Shown here: positions 1 through 7,155 of the stretch, piece after piece
How positions within the stretch are numbered: the stretch's first letter is position 1
Layout: every line of letters starts with the position of its first letter
Source of the DNA: Acidobacteriaceae bacterium
Lineage (GTDB): Bacteria; Acidobacteriota; Terriglobia; Terriglobales; Acidobacteriaceae
Assembly: GCA_030049955.1 (NCBI GenBank)
Contig: JASIJX010000214.1
Span: 1 to 9,114 of the forward strand
Length of the DNA: 9,114 nucleotides
Direction of reading: 5' to 3'
Made by a program: the position numbers and the translations under genes
Notes under the pieces: model-generated
Told to the model about the DNA's origin: nothing
Database searches by the model: none
What the model saw: the letters and a program-made list of their open reading frames with translations, nothing else

Positions 1-447
1 CCAAACCAGTTGCGGACAGATGAAATGGACATGCGAATCGACGCCGCCGGCGGTGACGATCTTGCCTTCCCCGGCAATCACCTCCGTGCCCGCGCCAACC
101 ACCATCCCGGGGGTGACGCCGTTCATGATGTCGGGGTTCCCGGCTTTGCCCAGAGCGACAATGCGTCCGCCGCGAATGCCGATATCGGCTTTGACAATGC
201 CCCAATGATCGATCACCACGGCATTGGTAATGACGGTGTCCAGTGTTCCTTCCGCCGAGGTTGCCCGCGCGGATTGCCCCATGCCGTCACGCAGCACTTT
301 GCCGCCGCCGAATTTCGCTTCGTCCCCAGGGGTGGTCAGATCGCGCTCGATCTCTATGAAGAGATCCGTATCCGCAAGCCGCACACGGTCTCCCACCGTC
401 GGGCCGTAGAGGTCCGCATATTGGCGGCGCGGAATATTGAGGGTCAC
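1..447 (-). CDS. ureC: Urease subunit alpha, N-terminal part (runs off the left edge)
   Basis: Catalytic subunit of nickel urease, which hydrolyses urea to ammonia and carbamate in the cytoplasm. The 149 codons visible are the N-terminal beta domain and the start of the amidohydrolase barrel of a protein usually about 570 residues long. Family hallmarks seen are [18 protein letters not shown] (10-27), [16 protein letters not shown] (43-58), [11 protein letters not shown] (80-90), GKAGNPDI (100-107) and the metal-ligand motif HVHF with His139 and His141, equivalent to the first two nickel-binding histidines of Klebsiella UreC (His134/His136). The carbamylated lysine and the other ligands lie outside the window. 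Translation starts at GTG 447-445, overlapping the ureB stop by four bases (GTGA), with GGGAG seven bases upstream. This implies translational coupling to ureB. The part seen is intact. Confidence 0.98.
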   Translation of the reverse strand, partial: MTLNIPRRQYADLYGPTVGDRVRLADTDLFIEIERDLTTPGDEAKFGGGKVLRDGMGQSARATSAEGTLDTVITNAVVIDHWGIVKADIGIRGGRIVALGKAGNPDIMNGVTPGMVVGAGTEVIAGEGKIVTAGGVDSHVHFICPQLVW

Positions 448-815
448 GAGTCCACTCCCAGGAAGCCTTGGCCGCGGGCCCGCTCAACAGCGGCTTCGCG
501 TTGCGCGGTTCCGGTGGTGCCGTTGGTAAGTCCGTTCAATCCAAAAACAGCGCCTTCCCCACCAATGGCGACCAGCGGAACGCGCTTGCTGTCTCCTGGC
601 TCAAAACGCACCGCCGTGCCGGCGGGCACATTGAGGCGCATGCCGAAAGCCAGGGAGCGATCGAAGAGGAGCGCTTTGTTTGCTTCGAAAAAATGAAAAT
701 GCGATCCCACTTGTATAGGCCGGTCGGCGGTATTGGCGACTTCCAGCTCCCGGGTTGTGCGGCCGGCGTTGGCCACGATGGGAGTTTCCGCCAACTGATA
801 CTCTCCAGGAATCAC
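444..815 (-). CDS. ureB: Urease subunit beta
   Basis: Small structural subunit of urease, 123 residues, a normal length for a separate UreB. It starts MIPGEY and carries the family core [16 protein letters not shown] (31-46) followed by AL.FDR (48-53), then [12 protein letters not shown] (64-75) and the VPLVAIGG segment. It packs against UreC and is needed for the trimeric enzyme and for docking of maturation proteins. The start is GTG at 815-813, not ATG. A strong Shine-Dalgarno GAGGTGA (825-819) sits just upstream, matching the anti-SD core. The stop TGA overlaps the ureC start. A 58-bp gap separates it from ureA. Its C-terminal stretch (from about residue 95) is rich in Gly, Thr, Arg and Ala and is a variable tail in this family. 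Confidence 0.97.
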   Translation of the reverse strand: MIPGEYQLAETPIVANAGRTTRELEVANTADRPIQVGSHFHFFEANKALLFDRSLAFGMRLNVPAGTAVRFEPGDSKRVPLVAIGGEGAVFGLNGLTNGTTGTAQREAAVERARGQGFLGVDS

Positions 816-847
816 AAATCACCTCAATCGGAGCCGAACCAATCAAC

Positions 848-877
848 TTCCGAATCGATTATTTCCGAAACGATTAT
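848..877. repeat. 15-bp tandem duplication spanning the ureA stop codon
   Basis: On the plus strand TTCCGAATCGATTAT (848-862) is followed immediately by TTCCGAAACGATTAT (863-877), 14 of 15 bases identical. The copy nearer ureA contains its stop codon, and the other copy contains a second in-frame TAA at 861-859. The repeat makes up about half of the ureA-ureB gap. It looks like a slippage duplication. No function is evident. Confidence 0.9.
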
Positions 878-1176
878 CGTATCGGGTTGTGAACCGTCAC
901 CAGCTTGGTGCCATCGGGAAAAGTGCCTTCGATCTGCACTTCCTTCACCATCTCCGGCACGCCTTCCATGACGTCTTGGCGGGTTAGGATGGTGGCTCCG
1001 AAATCCATCAACTCCGAAACCGCGCGGCCATCGCGAATTTTTTCCAGGATCTCGGCGCTGATGAGCGCAACTGCTTCGGGGTAATTCAACTTCAGTCCCC
1101 GCTCGCGCCGTTTGCGCGCCAGGTCGGCTGCGACAGCAATCAGAAGCTTTTCCGTTTCTCGGGGTGTCAAGTGCAT
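874..1176 (-). CDS. ureA: Urease subunit gamma
   Basis: Smallest structural subunit of urease, exactly the usual 100 residues. It opens with [13 protein letters not shown] and carries the conserved [10 protein letters not shown] region (29-38) and the diagnostic C-terminal block [16 protein letters not shown] (84-99). It assembles with UreB and UreC into the cytoplasmic holoenzyme. The start ATG 1176-1174 lies nine bases after the urtE stop. The only purine tract before it (GAAGACGG) is a weak Shine-Dalgarno, so expression probably relies on ribosomes arriving from urtE. The stop TAA (876-874) lies inside a 15-bp near-perfect tandem duplication, so a second in-frame TAA follows 15 bases on. 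No ureD lies between the transporter genes and ureA. Confidence 0.98.
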   Translation of the reverse strand: MHLTPRETEKLLIAVAADLARKRRERGLKLNYPEAVALISAEILEKIRDGRAVSELMDFGATILTRQDVMEGVPEMVKEVQIEGTFPDGTKLVTVHNPIR

Positions 1177-1185
1177 GTGCCGTCT

Positions 1186-1890
1186 TCAAACGTTGAGCCA
1201 ATGAATAACACTTCCCGGCTCGCGTTCGCGGGGATTGCCTTCATCGATGATTCTTCCGCTCCGCATGACGTAAAACCGGTCCGCGATCGACCATGCGAAG
1301 TCCAAATACTGCTCCACCAGAAGGATAGCAATTTTCAGCCGGGTGCGAATCTCGCGCAACGCTTCTTCGATCTGCTGCACGATGGAAGGCTGAATGCCCT
1401 CTGTCGGCTCATCGAGGATCAGCAGCTTGGGCTGCGCTACCAACGCCCTGGCAAGGGCCAATTGCTGCTGTTCTCCGCCGCTTAGCACTCCGCCCTTGCG
1501 CGTGGCGATGCGGGTAAGGACAGGGAATAATTCGTACACGTAAGGGGGGATGGTTTCGTTTTTCCCGGCCCGGCCAGACAGGCTGGCGAAGCCCACCCGC
1601 AGATTCTCCTCCACCGTCAAATGGGGGAAAATGCCCCGGCCCTGTGGAACGTAACCGATTCCCTTGCGAGCGCGCGAGTAGGCAGGGAAATCGGTGATGT
1701 CCTCATCGTTCAGCTTGACGATTCCCTGCTCGGCGGGGTGCAAGCCGACAATGGTTCTCAGCAGCGTCGTCTTCCCCACGCCATTGCGTCCCAGCAGAGT
1801 GACGGCTTCCCCATCGGCCACCGAAATCTTGATCGCTTCCAGAACGCGGCTTTGGCCGTAGCCCGCGCATACTCCCTCAAGCGCAAGCAC
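1186..1890 (-). CDS. urtE: Urea ABC transporter ATP-binding protein UrtE
   Basis: One of the two ATPases that energise urea import, a LivF-like subunit acting on the cytoplasmic face of UrtBC. Using the GTG start chosen here it has 234 residues. Visible motifs are Walker A GRNGVGKTT (34-42), Q-loop YVPQGRGIFP (80-89), signature LSGGEQQQ (136-143), Walker B LLILDEP (156-162) and the UrtE-typical EGIQPSIV just after it. The H-loop position reads VEQ, with Gln in place of His, as is usual in LivF-type proteins. A TTG six bases further upstream (1896) is also open, but the strong Shine-Dalgarno AAGGAGG (1903-1897) abuts it, whereas GTG 1890-1888 lies at an ideal six-base spacing. The gene overlaps the end of urtD by 14 bases and is followed nine bases later by ureA. 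Confidence 0.95.
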   Translation of the reverse strand: MLALEGVCAGYGQSRVLEAIKISVADGEAVTLLGRNGVGKTTLLRTIVGLHPAEQGIVKLNDEDITDFPAYSRARKGIGYVPQGRGIFPHLTVEENLRVGFASLSGRAGKNETIPPYVYELFPVLTRIATRKGGVLSGGEQQQLALARALVAQPKLLILDEPTEGIQPSIVQQIEEALREIRTRLKIAILLVEQYLDFAWSIADRFYVMRSGRIIDEGNPREREPGSVIHWLNV

Positions 1891-2641
1891 TGGCAACCTC
1901 CTTGACGCGGCCCAGATACACAGCGGCCACCTGCGGGTCGTTACGGACTTCCTCGAGCGTTCCTTCCTTGAGCAGGCGCCCCATGTGCATCACGCTGACC
2001 GGCGCCTCCAATTGCTCCACAAACGTCATATCGTGATCGATGACCAGGAAGCTGTGCCGTTGCGAGAGGCGGCGTATCAGCTCCGCGGTTTGCGCCGCTT
2101 CGCCGTGCGACATGCCGGCCGCCGGTTCATCCAGCAGGAGCAGATCGGCGTCGGAGGCGACCACCATACCAATCTCAAGCCACTGCTTCTGCCCGTGGGA
2201 CAATTCTCCGGCAAGCTGGTTCCGCTTTTCCGCAAGACCGATCAACTCCAGCGTCTCGTCCACGCGCGCGCGGCCCTCCCCGCTGAGGGTCCTGCCGAAC
2301 GATCTCCAGCATTCCCGGTGGTGGCGCGCTGAAAGCGCCAGGTTTTCAGCCACGGTCAGGCTCTCGAGAACGCCGGGCGTTTGGAATTTCCTGCAAATCC
2401 CTTTGCGCACGATCTGATACTCGGGCAGCGAGGTGATGTTCTTGCCCTTGAAGACCACCTTGCCGGAGACAGACCGCACATGCCCGATGATGGTGTCGCA
2501 CAGCGTGGACTTGCCGGCGCCGTTGGGCCCGATGAGAACGCGCACAGAAGCTGGCATCAATTGGAGGCTCATGCCATCGAGCGCTTTGAAACCGTCAAAA
2601 CTAACCGTCAGATCCTCTACCTTAAGCAGTGGTTCCGCCAT
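1877..2641 (-). CDS. urtD: Urea ABC transporter ATP-binding protein UrtD
   Basis: Second ATPase of the urea transporter, LivG-like, 254 residues from the ATG chosen here. Motifs in order: Walker A GPNGAGKST (38-46), Q-loop FQTPGVLESLTV (86-97), signature LSHGQKQWLEIGM (147-159; the QKQWLEIGM run is typical of UrtD), Walker B LLLLDEP (167-173) followed by AAGM, and an intact H-loop in VIDHDM. An upstream in-frame ATG at 2677 overlaps the urtC stop by one base (TAATG) and would add 12 residues. However, ATG 2641 has the near-consensus GAGGAGG five bases before it, and MAEPLLKVEDLTVSF matches the usual N terminus. The 3' end overlaps urtE. Pairing with UrtE to form the ATPase heterodimer is inferred from the family. 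Confidence 0.95.
   Translation of the reverse strand: MAEPLLKVEDLTVSFDGFKALDGMSLQLMPASVRVLIGPNGAGKSTLCDTIIGHVRSVSGKVVFKGKNITSLPEYQIVRKGICRKFQTPGVLESLTVAENLALSARHHRECWRSFGRTLSGEGRARVDETLELIGLAEKRNQLAGELSHGQKQWLEIGMVVASDADLLLLDEPAAGMSHGEAAQTAELIRRLSQRHSFLVIDHDMTFVEQLEAPVSVMHMGRLLKEGTLEEVRNDPQVAAVYLGRVKEVASACA
1897..1903 (-). promoter_or_regulatory. Ribosome binding site of urtE (decides the start)
   Basis: AAGGAGG lies inside the 3' end of urtD and ends six bases before GTG 1890. The alternative TTG 1896 would touch the site directly, which is too close for initiation, so the GTG start is preferred. Confidence 0.75.
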
Positions 2642-2646
2642 AGCGA

Positions 2647-2653
2647 CCTCCTC
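2647..2653 (-). promoter_or_regulatory. Ribosome binding site of urtD (decides the start)
   Basis: GAGGAGG with a five-base spacer to ATG 2641. The alternative ATG 2677 has its nearest GGAGG 13 bases away, so the internal ATG is the better start. Confidence 0.75.
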
Positions 2654-2676
2654 ACCTTCACCGGGCCTCGCGTTCA

Positions 2677-3774
2677 TTAAGCTTTGTACGCCTCCGTCTG
2701 TTCCACCGCGGCAACAACCGAATTGGCACTCGTGGCTTTTTTATGCCGCCGCGAATCCACCATCCGGAAGGGAATCTCAACCAGCCCCGCGAGTCCTCCG
2801 CGCATTGCCGTCACCACTAATACGAAGAGCGCGCCCATAACAAAAAGCCATAGCTCGGGGATTGCGCTGCTCACCCAATCCTTACCCCAATTGACCAGCA
2901 GTGTTCCGATGATCACGCCGGTCAGGCTTTCGCGGCCGCCGACCGCGACGGCAACCACCATCTCGATTGAGGGAACCACGCCCACCATGGCCGGCGAGAT
3001 GACGCCCACATGCAGCGTGTACAGCGCGCCGGAAATCCCGGCCAGGGCGCCGCCCACCGCGAACGCGACGGTCTTGTACGCCATGGCGTTGTATCCGAGG
3101 AAGCGGACGCGGCTTTCGCCATCGCGAATGGCGACCAGGACCTTGCCGAAGTTGGCCTGACGCAGCCATTGGCAAAGCAGAAAAGACGCTACGAGGAAGG
3201 CCAGCGTCACCCAGTAAAGCCCTCGCTCAAAATTGGGACCGTTGACCGAGTAGCCCAGAATCGTGCTGAAGTCGGTGAGGCCGTTGAAGCCGCCCGTGTA
3301 GGGCTGCTGACTAATGAGCAGCGTGGAAAAGGCAAGGGCCAGAGCCTGGGTAATCAGGGCGAAGTAAACGCCGCCCACGCGGCGATGAAACATAAGCCAG
3401 CCCAGCACCGCGGCCGCTGCCATGGGCAGGAGCACAACGCATGTCAGGGTCAGGGCCGGATTGTTGAAGACGGCCCACCATTTCGGCAAGTGATCCAGGC
3501 CGCTCCACATCATGAAATCGGGCAGATCGCCAGGCGACAGGGACACCAGCTTCAAGTGCATGGCGAGAACATATCCGCCCAAACCCCAGAAGACTCCTTG
3601 ACCGAGGCTAAGAATCCCACCCCAGCCCCACACCAGCACCAGGCCGAGCGAAAGAATCGCCAAGGCCAGGAACCGGCCCAGAAGAGAGAGGTGATACGCG
3701 GAAAGATAAAACGGGGCGAACGCCAGAGCGATCAGGAATAGCCCGTCAAAAATGCGCTTCAATCGCAATCGCAA
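2677..3774 (-). CDS. urtC: Urea ABC transporter permease UrtC
   Basis: Inner-membrane permease of the LivM type, 365 residues from the TTG start used here. It shows a short basic N terminus (MRLRLKRIF), then many hydrophobic spans, the conserved block LVWGWGGILSLGQGVFWGLGG in the second/third membrane region, and the cytoplasmic coupling loop AIRDGESRVRFLGYNAMAYKT that contacts the ATPases, followed by the Gly/Ala-rich AFAVGGALAGISGALYTLH. With UrtB it forms the urea channel. No ATG suits the N terminus. TTG 3774-3772 lies one base after the urtB stop and six bases after AGGAGG, so translation is probably coupled to urtB. A TTG further upstream at 3813 would add an unlikely arginine-rich extension read from inside urtB. 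The C-terminal tail (from about residue 335) is polar and variable. Confidence 0.95.
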   Translation of the reverse strand: MRLRLKRIFDGLFLIALAFAPFYLSAYHLSLLGRFLALAILSLGLVLVWGWGGILSLGQGVFWGLGGYVLAMHLKLVSLSPGDLPDFMMWSGLDHLPKWWAVFNNPALTLTCVVLLPMAAAAVLGWLMFHRRVGGVYFALITQALALAFSTLLISQQPYTGGFNGLTDFSTILGYSVNGPNFERGLYWVTLAFLVASFLLCQWLRQANFGKVLVAIRDGESRVRFLGYNAMAYKTVAFAVGGALAGISGALYTLHVGVISPAMVGVVPSIEMVVAVAVGGRESLTGVIIGTLLVNWGKDWVSSAIPELWLFVMGALFVLVVTAMRGGLAGLVEIPFRMVDSRRHKKATSANSVVAAVEQTEAYKA

Positions 3775-3775
3775 C

Positions 3776-4687
3776 TCATGCCTCCTGCAGCGCCCGGCTG
3801 CGCTTCGCCACAAGTCCGCGAGGGCGGAATTGAATGAGGACGATCACCATGACCAGCAGGAGAACGTCGGAGAAGCTGACACTGGTGAACATCTGCGCGC
3901 TGGCGGAGAACAGTCCCACCAGTAACGCGGCGATAGTCGTGCCGAGCAGGCTGCCAAGCCCGCCGACAATGACCACAAGGAAGGCATAGACGATGTAGCT
4001 TTGTCCCACCGTGGGGGTGACCGGCGAGATGAGCGCGAGCGCTGCGCCCGCCAGACCGGCTACGCCCGAGCCCAGCGCGAAGACGATCAGGTCCACTCGC
4101 TTGGTGTTGATGCCCAACGCTCCCGCCATCTCCCGGTCCTGATGGACCGCGCGCAGCCATTGTCCCCAGCGGGTGCGGGCGATAAAAAGGACGAGGCCGA
4201 CTAGAACGACGGCCGCGAGCAGGATGATAAAAATGCGGACATAGGGAAGAGAGAGTCCGGCCAACCAGCCGTGCGAAATGACAATGGAATTGTCGAGCCA
4301 ATGCGGCGCGACCACTTCGACGCCAATGGCCCCAAAGAGACTGCGGGCGCCCTGTTGCATGATCAAGCTAATGCCCCAGGTCGCCAGCAGTGTGTCAAGA
4401 GGTCTGCCATAGAGCCAGCGAATCACCGACACCTCCAGCAATGCGCCCAAAACTGAGGCTCCGGCAAAGGCTACCAGAAAAGCGCAGGGAAAAGCCGCGG
4501 GGCCGTGTACAAATTTGCAGGCCAGATAGGCAAGATAGCCGCCGGACATCAGCATCTCGCCATGCGCCATGTTGATGACGTTCATCTGGCCGAAGCTCAA
4601 GGCCAAGCCCAACGTCGTCAACAGCAGAATCGAGGCGACACTGAAACCGTTAAAAACCTGGCCTGCAATGATTGGAAAATGCCACAT
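3776..4687 (-). CDS. urtB: Urea ABC transporter permease UrtB
   Basis: Inner-membrane permease of the LivH type, 303 residues from ATG 4687 (MWHFPIIAGQVFNGF). It is almost entirely hydrophobic spans and contains the family block TLGLALSFGQMNVINMAHGEMLMSGGY near the N terminus, LATWGISLIMQQGARSLFG in the middle, the cytoplasmic loop AVHQDREMAGALGINTKRVD and then GSGVAGLAGAALAL and VVIVGGLGSLLGT. The frame is open to 4864, but that extension is read out of the urtA end and lacks sense. ATG 4687 has GGAGGAG seven bases upstream. This is the compact form: many proteobacterial UrtB proteins carry a long extra N-terminal region that is absent here. It lies 25 bp after urtA and one base before urtC. 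Confidence 0.95.
   Translation of the reverse strand: MWHFPIIAGQVFNGFSVASILLLTTLGLALSFGQMNVINMAHGEMLMSGGYLAYLACKFVHGPAAFPCAFLVAFAGASVLGALLEVSVIRWLYGRPLDTLLATWGISLIMQQGARSLFGAIGVEVVAPHWLDNSIVISHGWLAGLSLPYVRIFIILLAAVVLVGLVLFIARTRWGQWLRAVHQDREMAGALGINTKRVDLIVFALGSGVAGLAGAALALISPVTPTVGQSYIVYAFLVVIVGGLGSLLGTTIAALLVGLFSASAQMFTSVSFSDVLLLVMVIVLIQFRPRGLVAKRSRALQEA
3781..3786 (-). promoter_or_regulatory. Ribosome binding site of urtC (decides the TTG start)
   Basis: AGGAGG inside the end of urtB, six bases before TTG 3774. An ATG at 3779 lies closer but opens a frame that stops after six codons. The TTG is in the UrtC frame. Confidence 0.7.
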
Positions 4688-4712
4688 ACTCCGTCTCCTC
4701 CCTGCATGATTG

Positions 4713-5948
4713 CTACTTCGCCGGACAGCTCCGGCCAGGGAAAGCGAGCGAGTCATACGGCTCGGGACGCAGTGGTTCCTTGGACTGCCACAAGATCTGG
4801 AACTGTCCGTCTGGCTGAATTTTTCCGACGTAGGCCGTTTGGTACAGACTTTGATTATCCGCAAATTTGACGTTGCCCATCGGGGAATTCTGCCATTCCA
4901 GGTCCACAGCGGCCGCGCGCACCTTCTGGGGATCGAAACTGCCCGCCTTTTTTACCGCGGCCGCCCACAGCATGACGTCTTCGTATCCGTGAACCATGGG
5001 ATCGTCGACCACTGAATCCCGGCCGTACTTCGCCTTATATGCGGCGACAAACTTCTGGTTCATCGGGTTCTTCAGGCTCTGGAAGTAGTTCCACGCGGCA
5101 AAGCTTCCAGCCACCAGGCTCGGTCCCATGGCATGTGCTTCCTGCTCGGCAATGCTGAAGGACATGACCGGCAACTGCGCCGGAGTTATGCCCGCGGCGG
5201 CCATTTGCTTGAAGAAGGAAACGTTGCTATCTCCATTCAAGGTGTTAAAGATGACGTCCGGATGGGCCAACTTGATCTTGGCGATCACCGAACTGAAGTC
5301 CGTGCCGCCAAGCGGAACATACTCTTCGCCAACAACCGTGCCGCCGTCGTGGACGATATGCTTCTTCAGGATAAAGTTTGCCGTCCGTGGAAAGACATAA
5401 TCGGACCCGAGCAGGAAGATCCTCTTCTTGCCCAGTTCCATGGACCATTGCAGCGCAGGAAGGATCTGCTGATTGGGTTGCGCGCCGGAGTACATGATGT
5501 CCGGTGAGCACTCATTGCCTTCGAACTGCACCGGATACCAGAGCAGCGAATGAAAGCGTTCAAAAACGGGAAGCATCGCCTTGCGGCTGGCCGAGGTCCA
5601 GCCGCCGAAGACCGTAACCACTTGGTCTTCCTGGATCAGCTTCTGCGCCTTCTGAGCAAACACGGCCGGATCGGAAGCGCCGTCTTCTATCACCGGGACG
5701 ATTTTCTTTCCCAGCACGCCACCGGATGCGTTAATTTGATCGATCGCGAGCACGGTTGCATTCTTGACAGTTACTTCGCTGATCGCCATGGTTCCCGAAA
5801 GGGACTGTAACACGCCCACTTTCACAGTTCCGTTCTGCGCCCAGCTTGGGGTCGAGGCCACTGCGAAAAATGCGACGGCCAAGATCGTTGTGACGGCGCC
5901 TACCGCTTTTATTCTCAAAAACGTTGCGCCAGTTGATTGCTGTTTCAT
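4713..5948 (-). CDS. urtA: Urea ABC transporter substrate-binding protein UrtA
   Basis: Periplasmic urea receptor that delivers urea to UrtBC, 411 residues. A Sec signal peptide is clear: basic start, hydrophobic core at about 15-31, and a likely signal peptidase I site after Ala37 (PSWA|QN). No lipobox cysteine is seen. The mature protein begins VKVGVLQSLSGTMAISE, the hallmark of the urea/short-chain-amide group of Leu/Ile/Val-type binding proteins. It also contains LLWYPVQFEGNECSPDIMYSGA and GAQPNQQILPAL, LGSDYVFPRTAN, and LNGDSNVSFFKQM. These favour UrtA over generic amino-acid binding proteins, and the urease genes downstream agree. ATG 5948 has AAGGAG eight bases upstream. A related short-chain amide receptor (FmdD type) is the main alternative. 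The gene is intact. Confidence 0.95.
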   Translation of the reverse strand: MKQQSTGATFLRIKAVGAVTTILAVAFFAVASTPSWAQNGTVKVGVLQSLSGTMAISEVTVKNATVLAIDQINASGGVLGKKIVPVIEDGASDPAVFAQKAQKLIQEDQVVTVFGGWTSASRKAMLPVFERFHSLLWYPVQFEGNECSPDIMYSGAQPNQQILPALQWSMELGKKRIFLLGSDYVFPRTANFILKKHIVHDGGTVVGEEYVPLGGTDFSSVIAKIKLAHPDVIFNTLNGDSNVSFFKQMAAAGITPAQLPVMSFSIAEQEAHAMGPSLVAGSFAAWNYFQSLKNPMNQKFVAAYKAKYGRDSVVDDPMVHGYEDVMLWAAAVKKAGSFDPQKVRAAAVDLEWQNSPMGNVKFADNQSLYQTAYVGKIQPDGQFQILWQSKEPLRPEPYDSLAFPGRSCPAK

Positions 5949-6042
5949 AAACGCTTCTCCTTTGCCCTCTGATTGGTAAGTCGACTAAATGCGTGGCACG
6001 GTCCGTTTGTTACAGCCTCGGCCGTTAGAAAATGACTCGCAG
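5949..6042 (-). other. Porin-urtA intergenic gap
   Basis: 94 bp. It holds the urtA ribosome binding site (AAGGAG) at its urtA end. I see no convincing rho-independent terminator and no clear sigma-70 promoter, so read-through from the porin into urtA is possible but unproven. Confidence 0.4.
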
Positions 6043-7155
6043 TTACTCTGCGTTCAGGCTGAATGTCTTGGACAACTGAATCTGCAGGCCGACACCAATC
6101 TGCCAGCTATTGGGAGTTACCGCGTTGTAGCTAGCGTTCCGATAGAAGCTCATGACACGAGCGTCAAATTGTTTGAGAATGTAGCTGAAATTAGCCTCGG
6201 CAGTGTTTTGACGGTAACTGGGCCCGCCGCCGCTTCCCCCCGTGTACTCCGCGCTCGCATATTTTCCGAGAAGTTCAAAATTGCCTTTTCCGGCATGTTT
6301 TGGTATCAGGAAAGATGCGAGGCCGTACGCGCCTTCGCTCTTGGCGTAGTTCGCGTTGTAACCGCCGAGACCGTTGTACCGGGAGTATTCACTTTCGATG
6401 GTGAAGGCGCCTCCTCCAGGAACCTTTCTCTCCATTAGAAAGTCGCCAGTTGTCGCCGTCTTACCGGACTGCACCTGAGTCGCGCCGGCTATCGCCAGCA
6501 GATTCTTATCGCCGTAATAAGTGCCGTTCAGGTAATATCCGTTCTCCGGGTCCCATAAATCAATCTGGACGCGGCTCGCCCAAATAGGACCGTTCTTTCC
6601 ATCCGCGGATGTGCCTTCAAAGGCGCCCACCGAAGCTTTAATTTTGGCGGCGCCGGCTTTGAAGTCCCCCCAATAGGCCGCGCCATTGTCACGTCCTTGA
6701 TAGACAAACGGATAGCCGTCTTGAATGCCGTCGCTATATACGTCCCATTCGTTCGAGTAGAATGGCCCGTACAAATTCGCGCGGTCACTGGGCGGCAGGA
6801 AACGGCCCATCCAGACATTGGCTTTCGACGACGCGTGAAACTGTCCAACCGCATCGAGAATTTCCATTGAATCCGTGCTGCTTTCGTAATCCGTATTGAA
6901 CATGGCGCTGACATGATCCGTCACATCTCCGCTAAAGTAGAGCCGGGCATGGTTAAACGGGAATTGATCGACAGACTGACTTCCGTCAGTCTTGGAGTGG
7001 TCATAACTGGTTTGTATTCCGGCCCCTACTGTAAGCTTGGGCGCGAACGTTTGCGCATACATTGGCGAGAAAGCCGCGGGAGAAACAAAAAGCAGCAGCA
7101 TAGCAAGGCAGCGGAAAACGCGACCACTTGAACGATCGATTGGCGATGTCATCAT
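6043..7155 (-). CDS. Outer-membrane beta-barrel porin (OprP/OprO-like), possible urea channel
   Basis: 370-residue outer-membrane channel. ATG 7155 is chosen because GGAGGGG lies six bases before it and a signal peptide starts there: basic segment, hydrophobic core LAMLLLFVSPAAF (17-29), likely cleavage after Ala34 (MYA|QT). The reading frame upstream to 7233 adds nothing sensible. The mature part alternates polar and hydrophobic residues with many aromatics and glycines, for example FNHARLYFSGDVTDHVSAMF, NVWMGRFLPPSDRANLYGPFY and YYLNGTYYGDKNLLAIAG, as in the phosphate-selective porin O/P group. Substrate specificity cannot be read from sequence. A role in urea entry is inferred from its place 94 bp ahead of urtA on the same strand. 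The protein ends KTFSLNAE, without the usual final aromatic residue of barrel proteins. Confidence 0.8.
   Translation of the reverse strand: MMTSPIDRSSGRVFRCLAMLLLFVSPAAFSPMYAQTFAPKLTVGAGIQTSYDHSKTDGSQSVDQFPFNHARLYFSGDVTDHVSAMFNTDYESSTDSMEILDAVGQFHASSKANVWMGRFLPPSDRANLYGPFYSNEWDVYSDGIQDGYPFVYQGRDNGAAYWGDFKAGAAKIKASVGAFEGTSADGKNGPIWASRVQIDLWDPENGYYLNGTYYGDKNLLAIAGATQVQSGKTATTGDFLMERKVPGGGAFTIESEYSRYNGLGGYNANYAKSEGAYGLASFLIPKHAGKGNFELLGKYASAEYTGGSGGGPSYRQNTAEANFSYILKQFDARVMSFYRNASYNAVTPNSWQIGVGLQIQLSKTFSLNAE

Noticed and set aside
10..696. Long plus-strand open frame opposite ureC/ureB
   Set aside because: It is antisense to genes whose protein families are unmistakable. The frame is open because of GC-rich codon usage.
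1186..1890. Gln instead of His at the UrtE H-loop as a possibly inactive ATPase
   Set aside because: VEQ at this position is normal for LivF-type subunits, and all other ATPase motifs are intact.
3010..3741. 243-codon plus-strand open frame opposite urtC
   Set aside because: It is a Gln/Gly/Arg-rich shadow of the membrane-protein frame of urtC, with no domain features.
3776..4864. Longer UrtB start at 4864 giving an N-terminal extension
   Set aside because: The extra 59 residues are read from the urtA 3' end in another frame and resemble no UrtB extension. ATG 4687 has a strong ribosome binding site.
5994..5999. TGGCAC on the plus strand, resembling a sigma-54 -24 box
   Set aside because: No GC-containing -12 element at the required spacing, and it points away from urtA into the porin 3' end.
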